Positions 1 to 9,300 of a stretch of 63,705 nucleotides of DNA are shown here, piece after piece. The notes under the pieces were generated by a model. The model did no database searches and was not told where the DNA came from. It saw only the letters and a list, made by a program, of their open reading frames with translations. The position numbers and the translations under genes were made by a program. The first letter of the stretch is position 1. Every line of letters begins with the position of its first letter. The DNA is from Humibacillus sp. (lineage in GTDB: Bacteria > Actinomycetota > Actinomycetes > Actinomycetales > Dermatophilaceae), in NCBI GenBank assembly GCA_030452985.1, contig JAKDLG010000011.1, forward strand, positions 1 through 63,705, written 5' to 3'.

Positions 1-564
1 GGCTGTCGGGACCGGGTGGGCTGGGGCATCCGGCGGAGACGTCGCCGTCGGCTGGGTGGCGGCGCCGGCGGTGTCCAGGTCGTCGAGGTCGGCCCGGATG
101 ATGCGGCCTGCCGGGCCCGTGCCGTGGACCGTGCTCAGGTCGATACCGCGTTCGCGGGCGAGGGAGCGCACCAGTGGCGTCGCCCGCACCCGCACGTCTG
201 CAGGGGTGGCCGCTGTCGAGGAGCCCGAGGCGGGTGATGAAACTGGCGTGGGCACGGTGGCCGGTTCACCGGCGGATGCTGGGGCCGCTGCGTGCTCGGG
301 GCCGGTCTCCGCGGGGGCATCAGGGCCGGACGGCTCCCCGATGACCGCGACCGGCTCACCGATGGGGACGGTGGAGCCCTCTGCGACGAGAATCTTGGTG
401 AGCGTCCCGTCTTCGTAGGCCTCGAGGTCCATCGTCGACTTGTCGGTCTCGATCTCGGCGAGGATGTCACCGCGGTGGATCTCGTCACCCTCGTTCTTGA
501 GCCAGTGGGAAAGGACCCCCTCGGTCATCGTGTCGGACAGGCGGGGCATGAGAACGTCTGGCAT
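1..564 (-). CDS. Dihydrolipoamide acyltransferase (E2) N-terminal part, cut by window edge
   Basis: E2 subunit of a 2-oxo acid dehydrogenase complex; it carries the acyl group on a swinging lipoyl arm. The visible 188 codons hold an N-terminal lipoyl domain with the lipoylation motif ETDKSTMDLEAYEDG, a Pro/Ala-rich linker, and a peripheral subunit-binding domain (RATPLVRSLARERGIDL, then GTGPAGRI) that docks E1 or E3. The catalytic domain lies outside the window. The ATG at 564 follows a good GGAGG and lies 10 bases after the E1 beta stop, so the three genes form one operon. Pyruvate is the likeliest substrate, but branched-chain acids or acetoin are not excluded. Confidence 0.9.
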   Translation of the reverse strand, partial: MPDVLMPRLSDTMTEGVLSHWLKNEGDEIHRGDILAEIETDKSTMDLEAYEDGTLTKILVAEGSTVPIGEPVAVIGEPSGPDAPAETGPEHAAAPASAGEPATVPTPVSSPASGSSTAATPADVRVRATPLVRSLARERGIDLSTVHGTGPAGRIIRADLDDLDTAGAATQPTATSPPDAPAHPVPTA

Positions 565-574
565 GGCAGGCCTC

Positions 575-1567
575 CTAGCCGGTGAACCGGGTGGCGTCGA
601 GCACCTCGTTGATGACCTTGGTCAGGTCGTCGGCAGTGGGGAGGGCTGCGTTCTCGAGCGGCTTGGCGTACGGCAACGGGATCTCGGCCGCGGCGACCCG
701 ACGCACCGGGGCATCGAGGTAGTCGAAGGCCCCCTCCTGAATCGTCGCCGCGAGCTCGGCTCCGACGCCGTAGGTGAGCCAGTCGTCCTCGAGCACCACG
801 GCGCGACTCGTCTTGCGCACCGATGCGCAGACCGTCTCGCGGTCGAGCGGTCTCAGGCTGCGCAGGTCGACGACCTCTACCGAGACACCCTGCTTCTCGA
901 ACTGGCGGGCCACCTCGAGCGCGATGAGGGTGGCCCGCGAGTAGCTGACCACGGTCACGTCGGTGCCCGGTTTGGCCACGGCCGCCTTGCCGATCTCGCC
1001 GACCTGCTCGCCGTCCGGCACCTCGCCCTTGGTGTTGTAGAGCGCGAGGTTCTCGAGGAACAGGACCGGGTCGTCGTCACGGATCGAGGCGGTGAGCAGC
1101 GCCTTGGCATCGGCCGGGTTGGACGGCGCCACGACCTTGAGACCGGGCACGTGGGCGTACCAGACCTCGAGGTTCTGCGAGTGGGTGGCCGCCAGCTGCT
1201 GGCCACCCCCGCCAGGGGTGCGGATGACCATCGGCACGGCCACCTGGCCGCCGAACATCGCGTAGATCTTGGCGGCGTGGTTGACGATCTGGTCGATCGC
1301 GAGCAACGTGAAGTTGATCGTCATGACCTCGACCACGGGGCGCATCCCGAGCATGGCCATGCCGATCCCGGCCCCGATGAAGCCCTCCTCGGCGATCGGA
1401 GTGTCGCGCACCCGAGTCTCCCCGAACTCCGCGAGCAGCCCGGACGTGATCTTGTAGGAGCCCTCGAAGACCCCGATCTCCTCGCCGAGCAGCACGACCG
1501 AGTCGTCACGCTGCATCTCGCGGCGCAACGTGGAGCGCAGCGCCTCGCGATACGTCATCTCGCTCAT
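575..1567 (-). CDS. pdhB: 2-oxo acid dehydrogenase E1 component, beta subunit (pyruvate dehydrogenase type)
   Basis: The 330-residue beta subunit of a thiamine-diphosphate E1 decarboxylase, the usual length for the alpha2-beta2 class. It shows the family blocks LGEEIGVFEGSYKIT, DTPIAEEGFIGAGIGMA and GGGGQQLAATHSQNLE, and the C-terminal transketolase-like part containing VVLEDDWLTYGVGAEL. Its start overlaps the alpha stop by four bases (ATGA), as expected for subunits made in equal amounts, and E2 follows directly. The gene symbol is by family; acetoin dehydrogenase (acoB) looks very similar and sequence alone does not settle the substrate. Confidence 0.88.
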   Translation of the reverse strand: MSEMTYREALRSTLRREMQRDDSVVLLGEEIGVFEGSYKITSGLLAEFGETRVRDTPIAEEGFIGAGIGMAMLGMRPVVEVMTINFTLLAIDQIVNHAAKIYAMFGGQVAVPMVIRTPGGGGQQLAATHSQNLEVWYAHVPGLKVVAPSNPADAKALLTASIRDDDPVLFLENLALYNTKGEVPDGEQVGEIGKAAVAKPGTDVTVVSYSRATLIALEVARQFEKQGVSVEVVDLRSLRPLDRETVCASVRKTSRAVVLEDDWLTYGVGAELAATIQEGAFDYLDAPVRRVAAAEIPLPYAKPLENAALPTADDLTKVINEVLDATRFTG

Positions 1568-2682
1568 GACCGACCCCCTTCGTCCGGCACGTCACCAGGG
1601 TCATCAGCCGGCACGGAGATCACCGGGTCGCCGGGCAGCCGGTGCGGGGTGCCGGCCACTGGTGTCGCATACGCGTGAACGAACAGGTCGGCCACCTCGG
1701 GGTCAGGGCTCTCGTCGGCGAACGCCACCGCGGCCGCGACCTGCCTCTCCGCATCCGCCTCGATCGCGGTGGCGGAGTCGTCGTCGAGGACGCCCGACTC
1801 GATGAGCTGGGCCCGAAACGCCGGCACCGGGTCCTCGTCGCGCGCCTGCTGGGTGTCCTCCTGCGACCGGTACTTCGCCGGATCGACCACCGAGTGACCG
1901 CGCAGCCGGTAGCTCATCGCCTCGAGGATGCTCGGCTGCCGCTGCGTCCGGGCCAGGTCCAGCGCCGCGGCGGCGGCCTCACGCACGGCCATCACGTCGC
2001 CACCATGGACCCGCACCCCCGGCATCCGGTAGGAGCAGCCGCGCTTGTAGAGCTCGGGTTCGGCGGCAGCCTTCTCGACCGGCGTGCCCATGCCGAGCTG
2101 GTTGTTGATGATGACGTAGACGATCGGCAAATGCCACAGTGCCGCCAGGTTGAGGGACTCGTGGAACGCGCCGATGTTCGTGGTGCCGTCGCCCATCAGG
2201 CACATGACGGCTTCCGCCTCCGGCCCGGGGCCACCACGGTAGGTCAGCGCCAGGGCGGCACCGGTCGCGGGTGGGATCTGCCCGCCGACGATGCCGTAGC
2301 CGCCGAGCATCCGCGCTTTCTGGTCGAACAGGTGCATCGACCCTCCCCGTCCGCCCGAGACGCCGGTCGCCTTGCCGAACAGCTCGGCCATGATCCGTCC
2401 CGCGCCGAGCCCCCGCGACAGGGCGTAACCGTGGTCGCGGTATGTGGTGAACAGGTAGTCGCTCGGGCGCAGCGCCGCCATCAGCCCGACCACCGTCGCC
2501 TCCTCGCCGAGGTTGAGGTGGCAGTAGCCGCCGATCTTGGCTCGCTGATACATCTCACTCGCCCGCAGCTCGAACGAGCGGATCAGGACCATCTGCGCGT
2601 AGTAGTCCTTCAGGGTCTCCGGGGTCACGCCTCCAGCCGCTGCTGCCCTCCCCGTCGTGGGGCTACCGGTGCTACCCGACAT
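1564..2682 (-). CDS. pdhA: 2-oxo acid dehydrogenase E1 component, alpha subunit
   Basis: The 372-residue alpha subunit that binds the ThDP pyrophosphate and magnesium. The ThDP motif is visible as GDGTTNIGAFHESLNLAA ending in the NN pair of VYVIINN. Other family blocks are YRDHGYALSRG, GRGGSMHLFD and the phosphorylation-loop-like RGHSVVDPAKYRS. It is the first gene of the E1 alpha-E1 beta-E2 set and starts about 55 bases after the stop of the CBS protein. That gap holds no clear terminator, so read-through from the nar operon is possible but unproven. A Thr/Ala/Gly-rich 18-residue N-terminus precedes the conserved part. Confidence 0.88.
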   Translation of the reverse strand: MSGSTGSPTTGRAAAAGGVTPETLKDYYAQMVLIRSFELRASEMYQRAKIGGYCHLNLGEEATVVGLMAALRPSDYLFTTYRDHGYALSRGLGAGRIMAELFGKATGVSGGRGGSMHLFDQKARMLGGYGIVGGQIPPATGAALALTYRGGPGPEAEAVMCLMGDGTTNIGAFHESLNLAALWHLPIVYVIINNQLGMGTPVEKAAAEPELYKRGCSYRMPGVRVHGGDVMAVREAAAAALDLARTQRQPSILEAMSYRLRGHSVVDPAKYRSQEDTQQARDEDPVPAFRAQLIESGVLDDDSATAIEADAERQVAAAVAFADESPDPEVADLFVHAYATPVAGTPHRLPGDPVISVPADDPGDVPDEGGRS

Positions 2683-2736
2683 CGCCTCTCCTGTCCGTGC
2701 CTCGACGTGGCCTCGCGAAGCCGCGAGCTGATGAGC

Positions 2737-3243
2737 TCAGAAACCTGGTGACTGATCCTCGAGCACGAACCGGTTGCTGCCGGCGTGGCAACGTGGGCAG
2801 ACCTCTGGTGGGTGGTCTCCGCGGACCGCCTCGCCGCACACCTGGCAGACCCACTCGGTGGCGAGCAGGGCCACGACGTCACCGCGGCTGACGATCCCGA
2901 CCAGCTCACCGTTGACGACGACAGGCACTCGGCGGATCCGCCGGTCGACGAGCAGGTGCCGCACGTCAGCAATGGGGGTGCCCGCGCTGACGCTGATGAC
3001 GCTCGTCGTCATCACGTCGGCGGCGGTGGCACCCGACTTGGCCAACAGGTCGTACTCACTGACCAGCCCGAGCAGCGCCCCCGCGGCGTCGATGACCGGG
3101 ACCCCACTGATTTCCTTGGAGCGCAACAGGTCTGCGACGGTTCCGACCGGGTCGCCCGGCGACACGGTGTGCACCGGGGTCGACATGATCTCGCCCGCTG
3201 TCTCGGCAACCTGCCCTCTGGGACGGGGCTGTGAACGGTCCAT
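2737..3243 (-). CDS. CBS-pair protein with C-terminal zinc ribbon
   Basis: A 168-residue soluble protein. Residues about 15-125 form two CBS motifs (MSTPVHTVSPGDPVGTVADL and VMTTSVISVSAGTPIADVRH), a module that usually senses adenine nucleotides. Residues about 130-160 form a rubredoxin/rubrerythrin-like metal ribbon with two CxxC pairs (CQVC and CPRC). The ATG at 3243 is preferred over the longer frame: it has GAGG nine bases upstream and lies 20 bases after the narI stop, making this the fifth gene of the nitrate reductase operon. An energy- or redox-sensing role linked to nitrate respiration is inferred only from position. Confidence 0.8.
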   Translation of the reverse strand: MDRSQPRPRGQVAETAGEIMSTPVHTVSPGDPVGTVADLLRSKEISGVPVIDAAGALLGLVSEYDLLAKSGATAADVMTTSVISVSAGTPIADVRHLLVDRRIRRVPVVVNGELVGIVSRGDVVALLATEWVCQVCGEAVRGDHPPEVCPRCHAGSNRFVLEDQSPGF

Positions 3244-3262
3244 GAGATTCGACCTCGCCCGG

Positions 3263-4006
3263 TTATCGGCGGCGGGGAATGGTGTCGACCTTGTCCCAGC
3301 CGCGCCGACGGGACCTGGACCCCTCGTGCGCATCGCGGGTTCGGTACAGGATGTACGGACGGAAGATGTAGCCGAGCGGCGCGGTGAAGACGTGCACGAG
3401 ACGGGTGAACGGCCACAGCGCGAACAGGCCGATGGCCAGGATGGCGTGGATCTGGAAGCTCAGCGGCGCCGCGACCATCAGGTCAGGCTTGGGGCTGAAG
3501 TAGAAGATGCTGCGGAACCAGATCGATACGCCTCCGCGGTAGTTGTAGTCCCCGACCAGCTGGGAGCCGGTGTTGACCAGCCCGAGAACGATCACCAGGC
3601 CGAGAACGAGGTACATCAGCTTGTCCATCCGGCTGGTCGCGCCGAGCACGGCCTTGGTGAACCGCCGCCGGTAGACGAGCCCGACGAACCCGACGATCGT
3701 GCAGATGCCGGCGACCACGCCGATGGTGATGGCGAGGAAGTGGTACATCCCCTCCGAGATCCCCACCGCCGCCGTCCAGGTCTGCGGAACGCCCAGGCCC
3801 ATGACGTGGCCGAGGAAGACGGCCAGGATCCCGAAGTGGAACATCGGGTTGGCCCACCGCAGGATGTCCCGTTCGTACATCTGGCTCGATCGGGAGGTCC
3901 AGCCGAACTTGTCGTACCGGTAGCGCCAGATATGGCCGAACACGAAGATCGTCAGGCAGATGTAGGGGTAGATCAGCCACAGGAACAGGTCGAGGTCACT
4001 GTTCAT
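3263..4006 (-). CDS. narI: Respiratory nitrate reductase, gamma subunit (cytochrome b)
   Basis: Membrane anchor that takes electrons from menaquinol and passes them through two b hemes to NarH. The 247-residue protein has five predicted membrane segments. The four heme-ligating histidines are visible in two pairs, HFGILAVFLGH near residues 55-65 and in SFQIHAILAI and LVHVFTAP near the C-terminus. The true start is the ATG at 4006, not the longer open frame: its A overlaps the narJ stop (TGATG), and the protein then begins MNSDLDLFLWLIYPYICL, matching the family. A basic cytoplasmic tail (GSRSRRRGWDK) ends it. Confidence 0.95.
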   Translation of the reverse strand: MNSDLDLFLWLIYPYICLTIFVFGHIWRYRYDKFGWTSRSSQMYERDILRWANPMFHFGILAVFLGHVMGLGVPQTWTAAVGISEGMYHFLAITIGVVAGICTIVGFVGLVYRRRFTKAVLGATSRMDKLMYLVLGLVIVLGLVNTGSQLVGDYNYRGGVSIWFRSIFYFSPKPDLMVAAPLSFQIHAILAIGLFALWPFTRLVHVFTAPLGYIFRPYILYRTRDAHEGSRSRRRGWDKVDTIPRRR

Positions 4007-4662
4007 CACACGCCTCCAGATGTCGGTGCCAGCTCTGGCACTCCGTAGGGGCTCAGGCCGACCTGCTCGTCGGCCGGCCCTTCCGCGATCAGCCGTTGCA
4101 CAGCTTCGTGGTCCTTGCCCTTCAGCGGCGGCAAGGTGGCGCACACGGACTCCACCGCGCCGCCCCACGGGGAGCCGACCTCGGTCAGGTGCAGGCGCAG
4201 CAGCTCGAGCCCGGCCCGGTTGTCGAGGAGCATCTTCACGCCGGCCCGTTGGTCGGTGGTGGCCGCGAACTCGAGCACGACGCACAGGTGGTCGGGCAGC
4301 TGGTCGTCGGTAAGCACCAGACCCGCCCGGGTGTACACCTGCTTGATCCGGAGCAGGGCGAGGCCACGTTTTCGGGTTTCCCCGTTGGAGAAGTAGGTCA
4401 GGAACAGGCAGCCCCGTCGACGGGTGTCGAAGGTGTCGACGTAGTCGCTCTCCGAGACCCGCAGCGGCTGTCGGCACAGGTGCTCGATGGTCGCCTGCAG
4501 GCCGGCACCGAGCTTGACGGGCAGGCTGGCGGCGACCTCGGTGAGAAGCTCCATCCGGCCGAAGAGGGTCTGGTCGGGATAGTCCAGCAGCACCGACGCG
4601 GCCTGCCAGGTACGGGTGAGCACGTCTTCGGAGTACTTCAGGTTCGGGACCCGCGCCGTCAT
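4006..4662 (-). CDS. narJ: Nitrate reductase molybdenum cofactor assembly chaperone
   Basis: A 218-residue TorD/NarJ-family chaperone. In known systems it binds the NarG N-terminus and holds the enzyme in the cytoplasm until the molybdenum cofactor is inserted; it is not part of the final complex. Helical blocks typical of the family are ASVLLDYPDQTLFGRMELL, DYVDTFDTRRRGCLFLTY and GETRKRGLALLRIKQVY. The start at 4662 overlaps the narH stop by four bases (ATGA) and its stop overlaps the narI start, so translation is probably coupled through narH-J-I. The longer upstream frame only reads through narH in another frame and is not used. Confidence 0.93.
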   Translation of the reverse strand: MTARVPNLKYSEDVLTRTWQAASVLLDYPDQTLFGRMELLTEVAASLPVKLGAGLQATIEHLCRQPLRVSESDYVDTFDTRRRGCLFLTYFSNGETRKRGLALLRIKQVYTRAGLVLTDDQLPDHLCVVLEFAATTDQRAGVKMLLDNRAGLELLRLHLTEVGSPWGGAVESVCATLPPLKGKDHEAVQRLIAEGPADEQVGLSPYGVPELAPTSGGV

Positions 4663-6365
4663 GGCTGGTCCCCCGTGCCCGGGTGGTCGGGGTGGGCCGG
4701 TTTGCTCAGGTTGGTGGTGGAAGCGTCGGTCGTGTCGGGGAACAACCCCTCCGGGGTCCCTTGGCCGTTCCAGTTCAACAGGTTGATGCGAACCCCCTCG
4801 GGGCGTGACGGAACCGGGGAGCCCCCTCCCCTGGCGGGGTTTTCCGCGAAGGAGCCATCCATACCGCCGATGCCGCCCATCCCCCCTGTGTCTCCGCTGC
4901 CGCCCATGCCCGGTCCGCCGTCGACGTCGAGAGAGCACTCGGTGGCGATGTTCTCCAGCTTGTGCGCATCTTCGTAGTGCGCCGGCGGGATGACGTAGCG
5001 CTCGTTGTACTTGGCGATCGCCAGCAGGCGGTACATGTCCTTCATCTGTTGGTCGGTCATTCCCACCGATTCGGGGATCGCCTCGTTGGGCTCCCACCCC
5101 ATGTTGATGTCGCGCATGTACGAGCGCATCGCGGCGAGCTTGCGCAGCACCCCGTCGACCGGCTTGGTGTCGCCGGCGGTGAACAGCCCGGCCAGGTACT
5201 CGATCGGGATTCGCAGCCGGTCGATGGCCGCGAAGAGGTTCTCGTGGCGCTCACCGTCCTCGCCCGTTTCGCTGACGGCATCCACGACCGGTGACAGCGG
5301 TGGGATGTACCAGACCATCGGCATCGTGCGGTACTCCGGGTGCAGCGGCAACGCGACCTGGTAGTCGCTGATCAGCGCCCGGATGGGCGAGCGGCGAGCG
5401 GCCTCGATCCAGTCCTCGGGGATGCCGGCTGCACGCGCCTCACGGATGACCTCGAGGTCGTTCGGGTCGAGGAACACGTCCCGTTGCGCCTCGTAGAGCC
5501 CGTGCTCATCGGGTGTCGAGGCGGCCTCCAGCACGCGGTCGGCGTCGTAGAGCATGAGCCCCAGGTAGCGCAGCCTGCCGACGCAGGTCTCGGAACAGAT
5601 GGTCGGCTGCCCCACCTCGATGCGGGGGTAGCAGAACGTGCACTTCTCGACCTTGCCGGTCTTGTGGTTGAAGTACATCTTCTTGTAGGGGCACCCCGTC
5701 ACACACTGACGCCAGCCGCGGCACCGGTCCTGGTCGACCAGGACGATGCCGTCCTCCTCCCGCTTGTAGATCGCGCCGGTCGGGCACGACGCGACGCAGG
5801 CGGGGTTGAGGCAGTGCTCGCAGATCCGCGGCAGGTAGAACATGAAGGTCTGCTCGTACTCGAACTTGATCTTGTCGCTGACCTTCGCCAGCACAGGGTC
5901 GTTGTGACCGTTCTCGACCGAACCGGCGAGGTCGTCGTCCCAGTTGGCCGACCAGGTGATCTTGGTGTTCTCGCCGGTGAGCAGCGACTTCGGGCGAGCC
6001 ACCGGCATGTGTTTCTGCGCCGGGGCAGTCGTGAGGTTCTCGTAGTCGTAGGTCCAGGGCTCGTAGTAGTCCTTGATCCCCGGCAGGTAGGGGGCCGCGA
6101 AGATGGTGGAGAGGTTCTTCAGCCGGCCGCCGGCCTTCAGCTTGAGGCGGCCCCGCCGGTTGAGGGCCCAGCCGCCCTTCCACCTCTCCTGGTCCTCGTA
6201 GGTGCGCGGATACCCCTGCCCGGGTCGGGTCTCCACGTTGTTGAACCAGATGTGCTCGGCGCCGGACCGGTTCGTCCATACCTGCTTGCAGGTGACCGAA
6301 CACGTGTGGCAGCCGATGCACTTGTCGAGGTTCATCACCATCGCCATCTGCGCCATGACCTGCAT
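4659..6365 (-). CDS. narH: Respiratory nitrate reductase, beta subunit (iron-sulfur)
   Basis: The 568-residue electron-transfer subunit with four iron-sulfur clusters. The first Cys group is CIGCHTCSVTCKQVW near residue 16; the others are CEHCLNPACVASCPTG, CRGWRQCVTGC and the CTFCYPR plus CSETCVG pair. In CRGWRQC a tryptophan replaces one cysteine, as in Escherichia coli NarH, where this makes the [3Fe-4S] centre. The ATG at 6365 is supported by an excellent AGGAGGTGA seven bases upstream and a TGATG overlap with narG. A Gly/Met-rich stretch near residues 480-505, absent from the E. coli protein as I know it, is unusual. Confidence 0.96.
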   Translation of the reverse strand: MQVMAQMAMVMNLDKCIGCHTCSVTCKQVWTNRSGAEHIWFNNVETRPGQGYPRTYEDQERWKGGWALNRRGRLKLKAGGRLKNLSTIFAAPYLPGIKDYYEPWTYDYENLTTAPAQKHMPVARPKSLLTGENTKITWSANWDDDLAGSVENGHNDPVLAKVSDKIKFEYEQTFMFYLPRICEHCLNPACVASCPTGAIYKREEDGIVLVDQDRCRGWRQCVTGCPYKKMYFNHKTGKVEKCTFCYPRIEVGQPTICSETCVGRLRYLGLMLYDADRVLEAASTPDEHGLYEAQRDVFLDPNDLEVIREARAAGIPEDWIEAARRSPIRALISDYQVALPLHPEYRTMPMVWYIPPLSPVVDAVSETGEDGERHENLFAAIDRLRIPIEYLAGLFTAGDTKPVDGVLRKLAAMRSYMRDINMGWEPNEAIPESVGMTDQQMKDMYRLLAIAKYNERYVIPPAHYEDAHKLENIATECSLDVDGGPGMGGSGDTGGMGGIGGMDGSFAENPARGGGSPVPSRPEGVRINLLNWNGQGTPEGLFPDTTDASTTNLSKPAHPDHPGTGDQP

Positions 6366-9300
6366 CAGTAGGTCACCTCCTGGTTACGGCGACGAATCAC
6401 GGTGACCTCATCACGTTGGTTGCCGGTCGGCCCCATGTAGTTGAAGGCGTACGTCTGCTGGGCGTATCCGCCGACCAGGTGGGTGGGTTTGATCATCAGC
6501 CGCGTCAGCGAGTTGTGGCTCCCACCCCGTTGACCGGTCGTCTCCGACAGCGGCATGTCGATGAGCCGGTCCTGCGAGTGGTACATGTACACGGTGCCTT
6601 CCGGCATCCGGTGGGAGACGATGGCTCGGGCGTTGACCACTCCGTTACGGTTCACCGCCTCGATCCACTCGTTGTCGCGCACACCGATCTTCTCGGCGTC
6701 CTGCGGGCTCATCCAGATTCCCGGGCCGCCCCGAAAGAGCGAGAGCATGAACAGGTTGTCCTGATACTCGGAGTGGATCGACCACTTATTGTGCGGCGTG
6801 AGGTAGCGCACCGACACCCCCTGCGAGGGGGTGGCCCCGATCGCCGGCTCGTCGAAGAGGGCGGTCATGTCGAGCGGCGGTCGGAACGTCGGCAGTCCCT
6901 CACCGAGCTCGATCATCCAGTCGTGGTCGAGGTAGCAGTGCATCCGGCCGGTGAGGGTGTGCCACGGCTTCAACCGCTCGACGTTGACCGTGAACGGCGA
7001 GTACCGGCGTCCCCCGGTCTCTGACCCCGACCACTCGGGGGAGGTGATCACCGGTGCCGGGCCGTGCTGCGTGTCGGCGAAGGTGACCCGGTGGCCCTCG
7101 TTCTCCGACGCGAGGTCATGCAGCTGACGCCCGGTGCGCTTCTCGAGCGTCTTGAACCCTTCGGTCGCCAGGTGCCCGTTCGTCGTGCCCGAGAACCGCA
7201 GGATCATCTCGCAGGCCTGGATGTCGTGCAGGATGTCGGGCCGGCCGTCGGCCACGCCGCCACGCACGAAACCGTTCATCTCCCGCAGCTCCGCGATCTC
7301 GCGGGTGAGGTCGAAGGTGACCCCCTTCGTCGTCGCACCGAGGGTGTCCACCAGCGGCCCCACGGCCCGCATCATGTCGCCCACGGCGGTGTAGTCGCGC
7401 TCGACCTCGATGATCCTCGGCATGGTCACGCCGGGCACCGGCTCACAGTCGCCGCGCTTCCAGTCGAGCACCCTGCCGTGGGGTAGCGCCATGGCGTCGG
7501 GCGTGTCGTGCGTCAGCGGCGCGGCCACGACGTCGGTCTGCTTGCCGAGGTGACGCACCGCCAGCCGGCTGAAGACCCGGGAGATCTGCTGCCAGGCGTC
7601 CCAGTCGGTTCGCGACTGCCACGGCGGGGAGATCGCCGGGTTGAACGAGTTGACGAACGGGTGCATGTCGGTGGTCGACAGGTCGTACTTCTCGTACCAG
7701 GTCGCGGCCGGCAGCACGATGTCGGACAGCAACGTCGAGCTCGTCATCCGGAAGTCGAGCGTGGTGAGCAGGTCGAGCTTGCCGGTCGGCGCCTCCTCGC
7801 GCCACAACACGTCCTTGGGGCGATGCCGTTCGGGGGTCTCCTCGGCGCTGACGGTGTGCGACGCGCCCAGGAGATGGCGGGAAAAGTACTCGTTGCCCTT
7901 GGCGGAGGACCCGAACAGGTTGGACCGCCAGAGGGAGAGGACCCGGGGGAAGTTCTCCGGCGCGTCCGGGTCCTCGGCCGCGAAGTTGAGCCGCCCGGCC
8001 TTGAGCTCGTCGACCACGTAGTCGGCGGTGCTCTTGCCCGCTTCGCGCGCCTGGGTGCTGATGAGCAGCGGGTTGCGGTCGAAGGTCGGGTAGGACGGCA
8101 TCCATCCCAGGCGGGCGGACTGGGCGATGACGTCGGCCGTCGTCTGGCCGGCCAGCCGGCCCTTGCCGGTCTGGGCCGTGAGCGTGTCGGCACCGAACTG
8201 GTCGTACCGGAACTGGTCGGTGTGCAGGTACCAGTAGGCGGTCTGGATCATGTTGCGCGGCGGGCGCATCCAGTCGAGTGCGTTGGCCAGCTGGGTGTAG
8301 CCGGTCAGCGGCCGCACCTTCTCCTGACCGACGTAATGGGCCCACCCGCCGCCGTTCACACCTTGGCAACCGGTGAGGGTGGTCAGCGCGAGGAACGTGC
8401 GGTAGATGGTGTCGGAGTGGAACCAGTGGTTGGTCCCGGCCCCCATGAGAATCATCGAGCGGCCCTTGGAGTCCACGGCGTTCTGCGCGAACTCACGGCC
8501 GATCCGTTCGGCGGCCTCTGCGGTGACCCCTGTCACCGTCGCCTGCCAGGCCGGGGTGTACGGGCTGTTGGCGTCGTCGTATCCGGTGGGCCATTCGCCC
8601 GGGAGCCCGGGCCGCCCGACGCCGTACTGCGCCAGCATGAGGTCGAAGACGGTGGTCACCAGCCGACCGGCCACCCGGCGGGCGGGCACCCCGCGCCGGA
8701 TGACGCCCACGTTGCCCTGCCCGGCGTCGAACCGGGGCATGTCGACCGAGACGGTGACCTCGGCGCCGTCGAGCAACGACAACCGGGGCTCGATGTCACC
8801 CAGGTCAAGGTTCCACTTGCCCTCTCCCGTCTCGCCGTAACGGTGCCCGAGGGTGCCGTGCGGCACCCTGAGCCGGCCGGTGGTCGCGTCGACCAGCACC
8901 GGCTTGAAGGCTGCGTTCTCGGCTTCGGGCTCGATCTCGTCAGTCAGGTCGGCGGCGGTGAGGAACTTGCCGGCGGTGTGGGTGAGCTCGCCGTCGGCGT
9001 CGTGGGCGGCATCCAGGGTGACCAGGAACGGTAGGTCACTGAACTTCTTGACGTAGTCGGTGAAGTACGGCGTCTGACGATCGACGTAGAACTCCTTGAG
9101 GATGACGTGGCCCATCGCCATCGCCAGCGCGCCGTCGGTGCCCGGCTCGGCCGGCAGCCACTCGTCGGCGAACTTGGTGCTGTCGGCGAAGTCGGGCGAG
9201 ACGACGATGACCTTCTGCCCGCGGTAGCGCGCCTCCACCATCCAGTGCGCGTCGGGTGTGCGGGTCACCGGGACGTTCGTACCCCAGATGATCAGGTAGC

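Noticed and set aside
440..1678. Long plus-strand open frame over the E1 genes, and similar long antisense frames elsewhere
   Set aside because: High GC leaves many long frames open; these lack family features and ribosome sites, while the opposite strand encodes clear enzymes.
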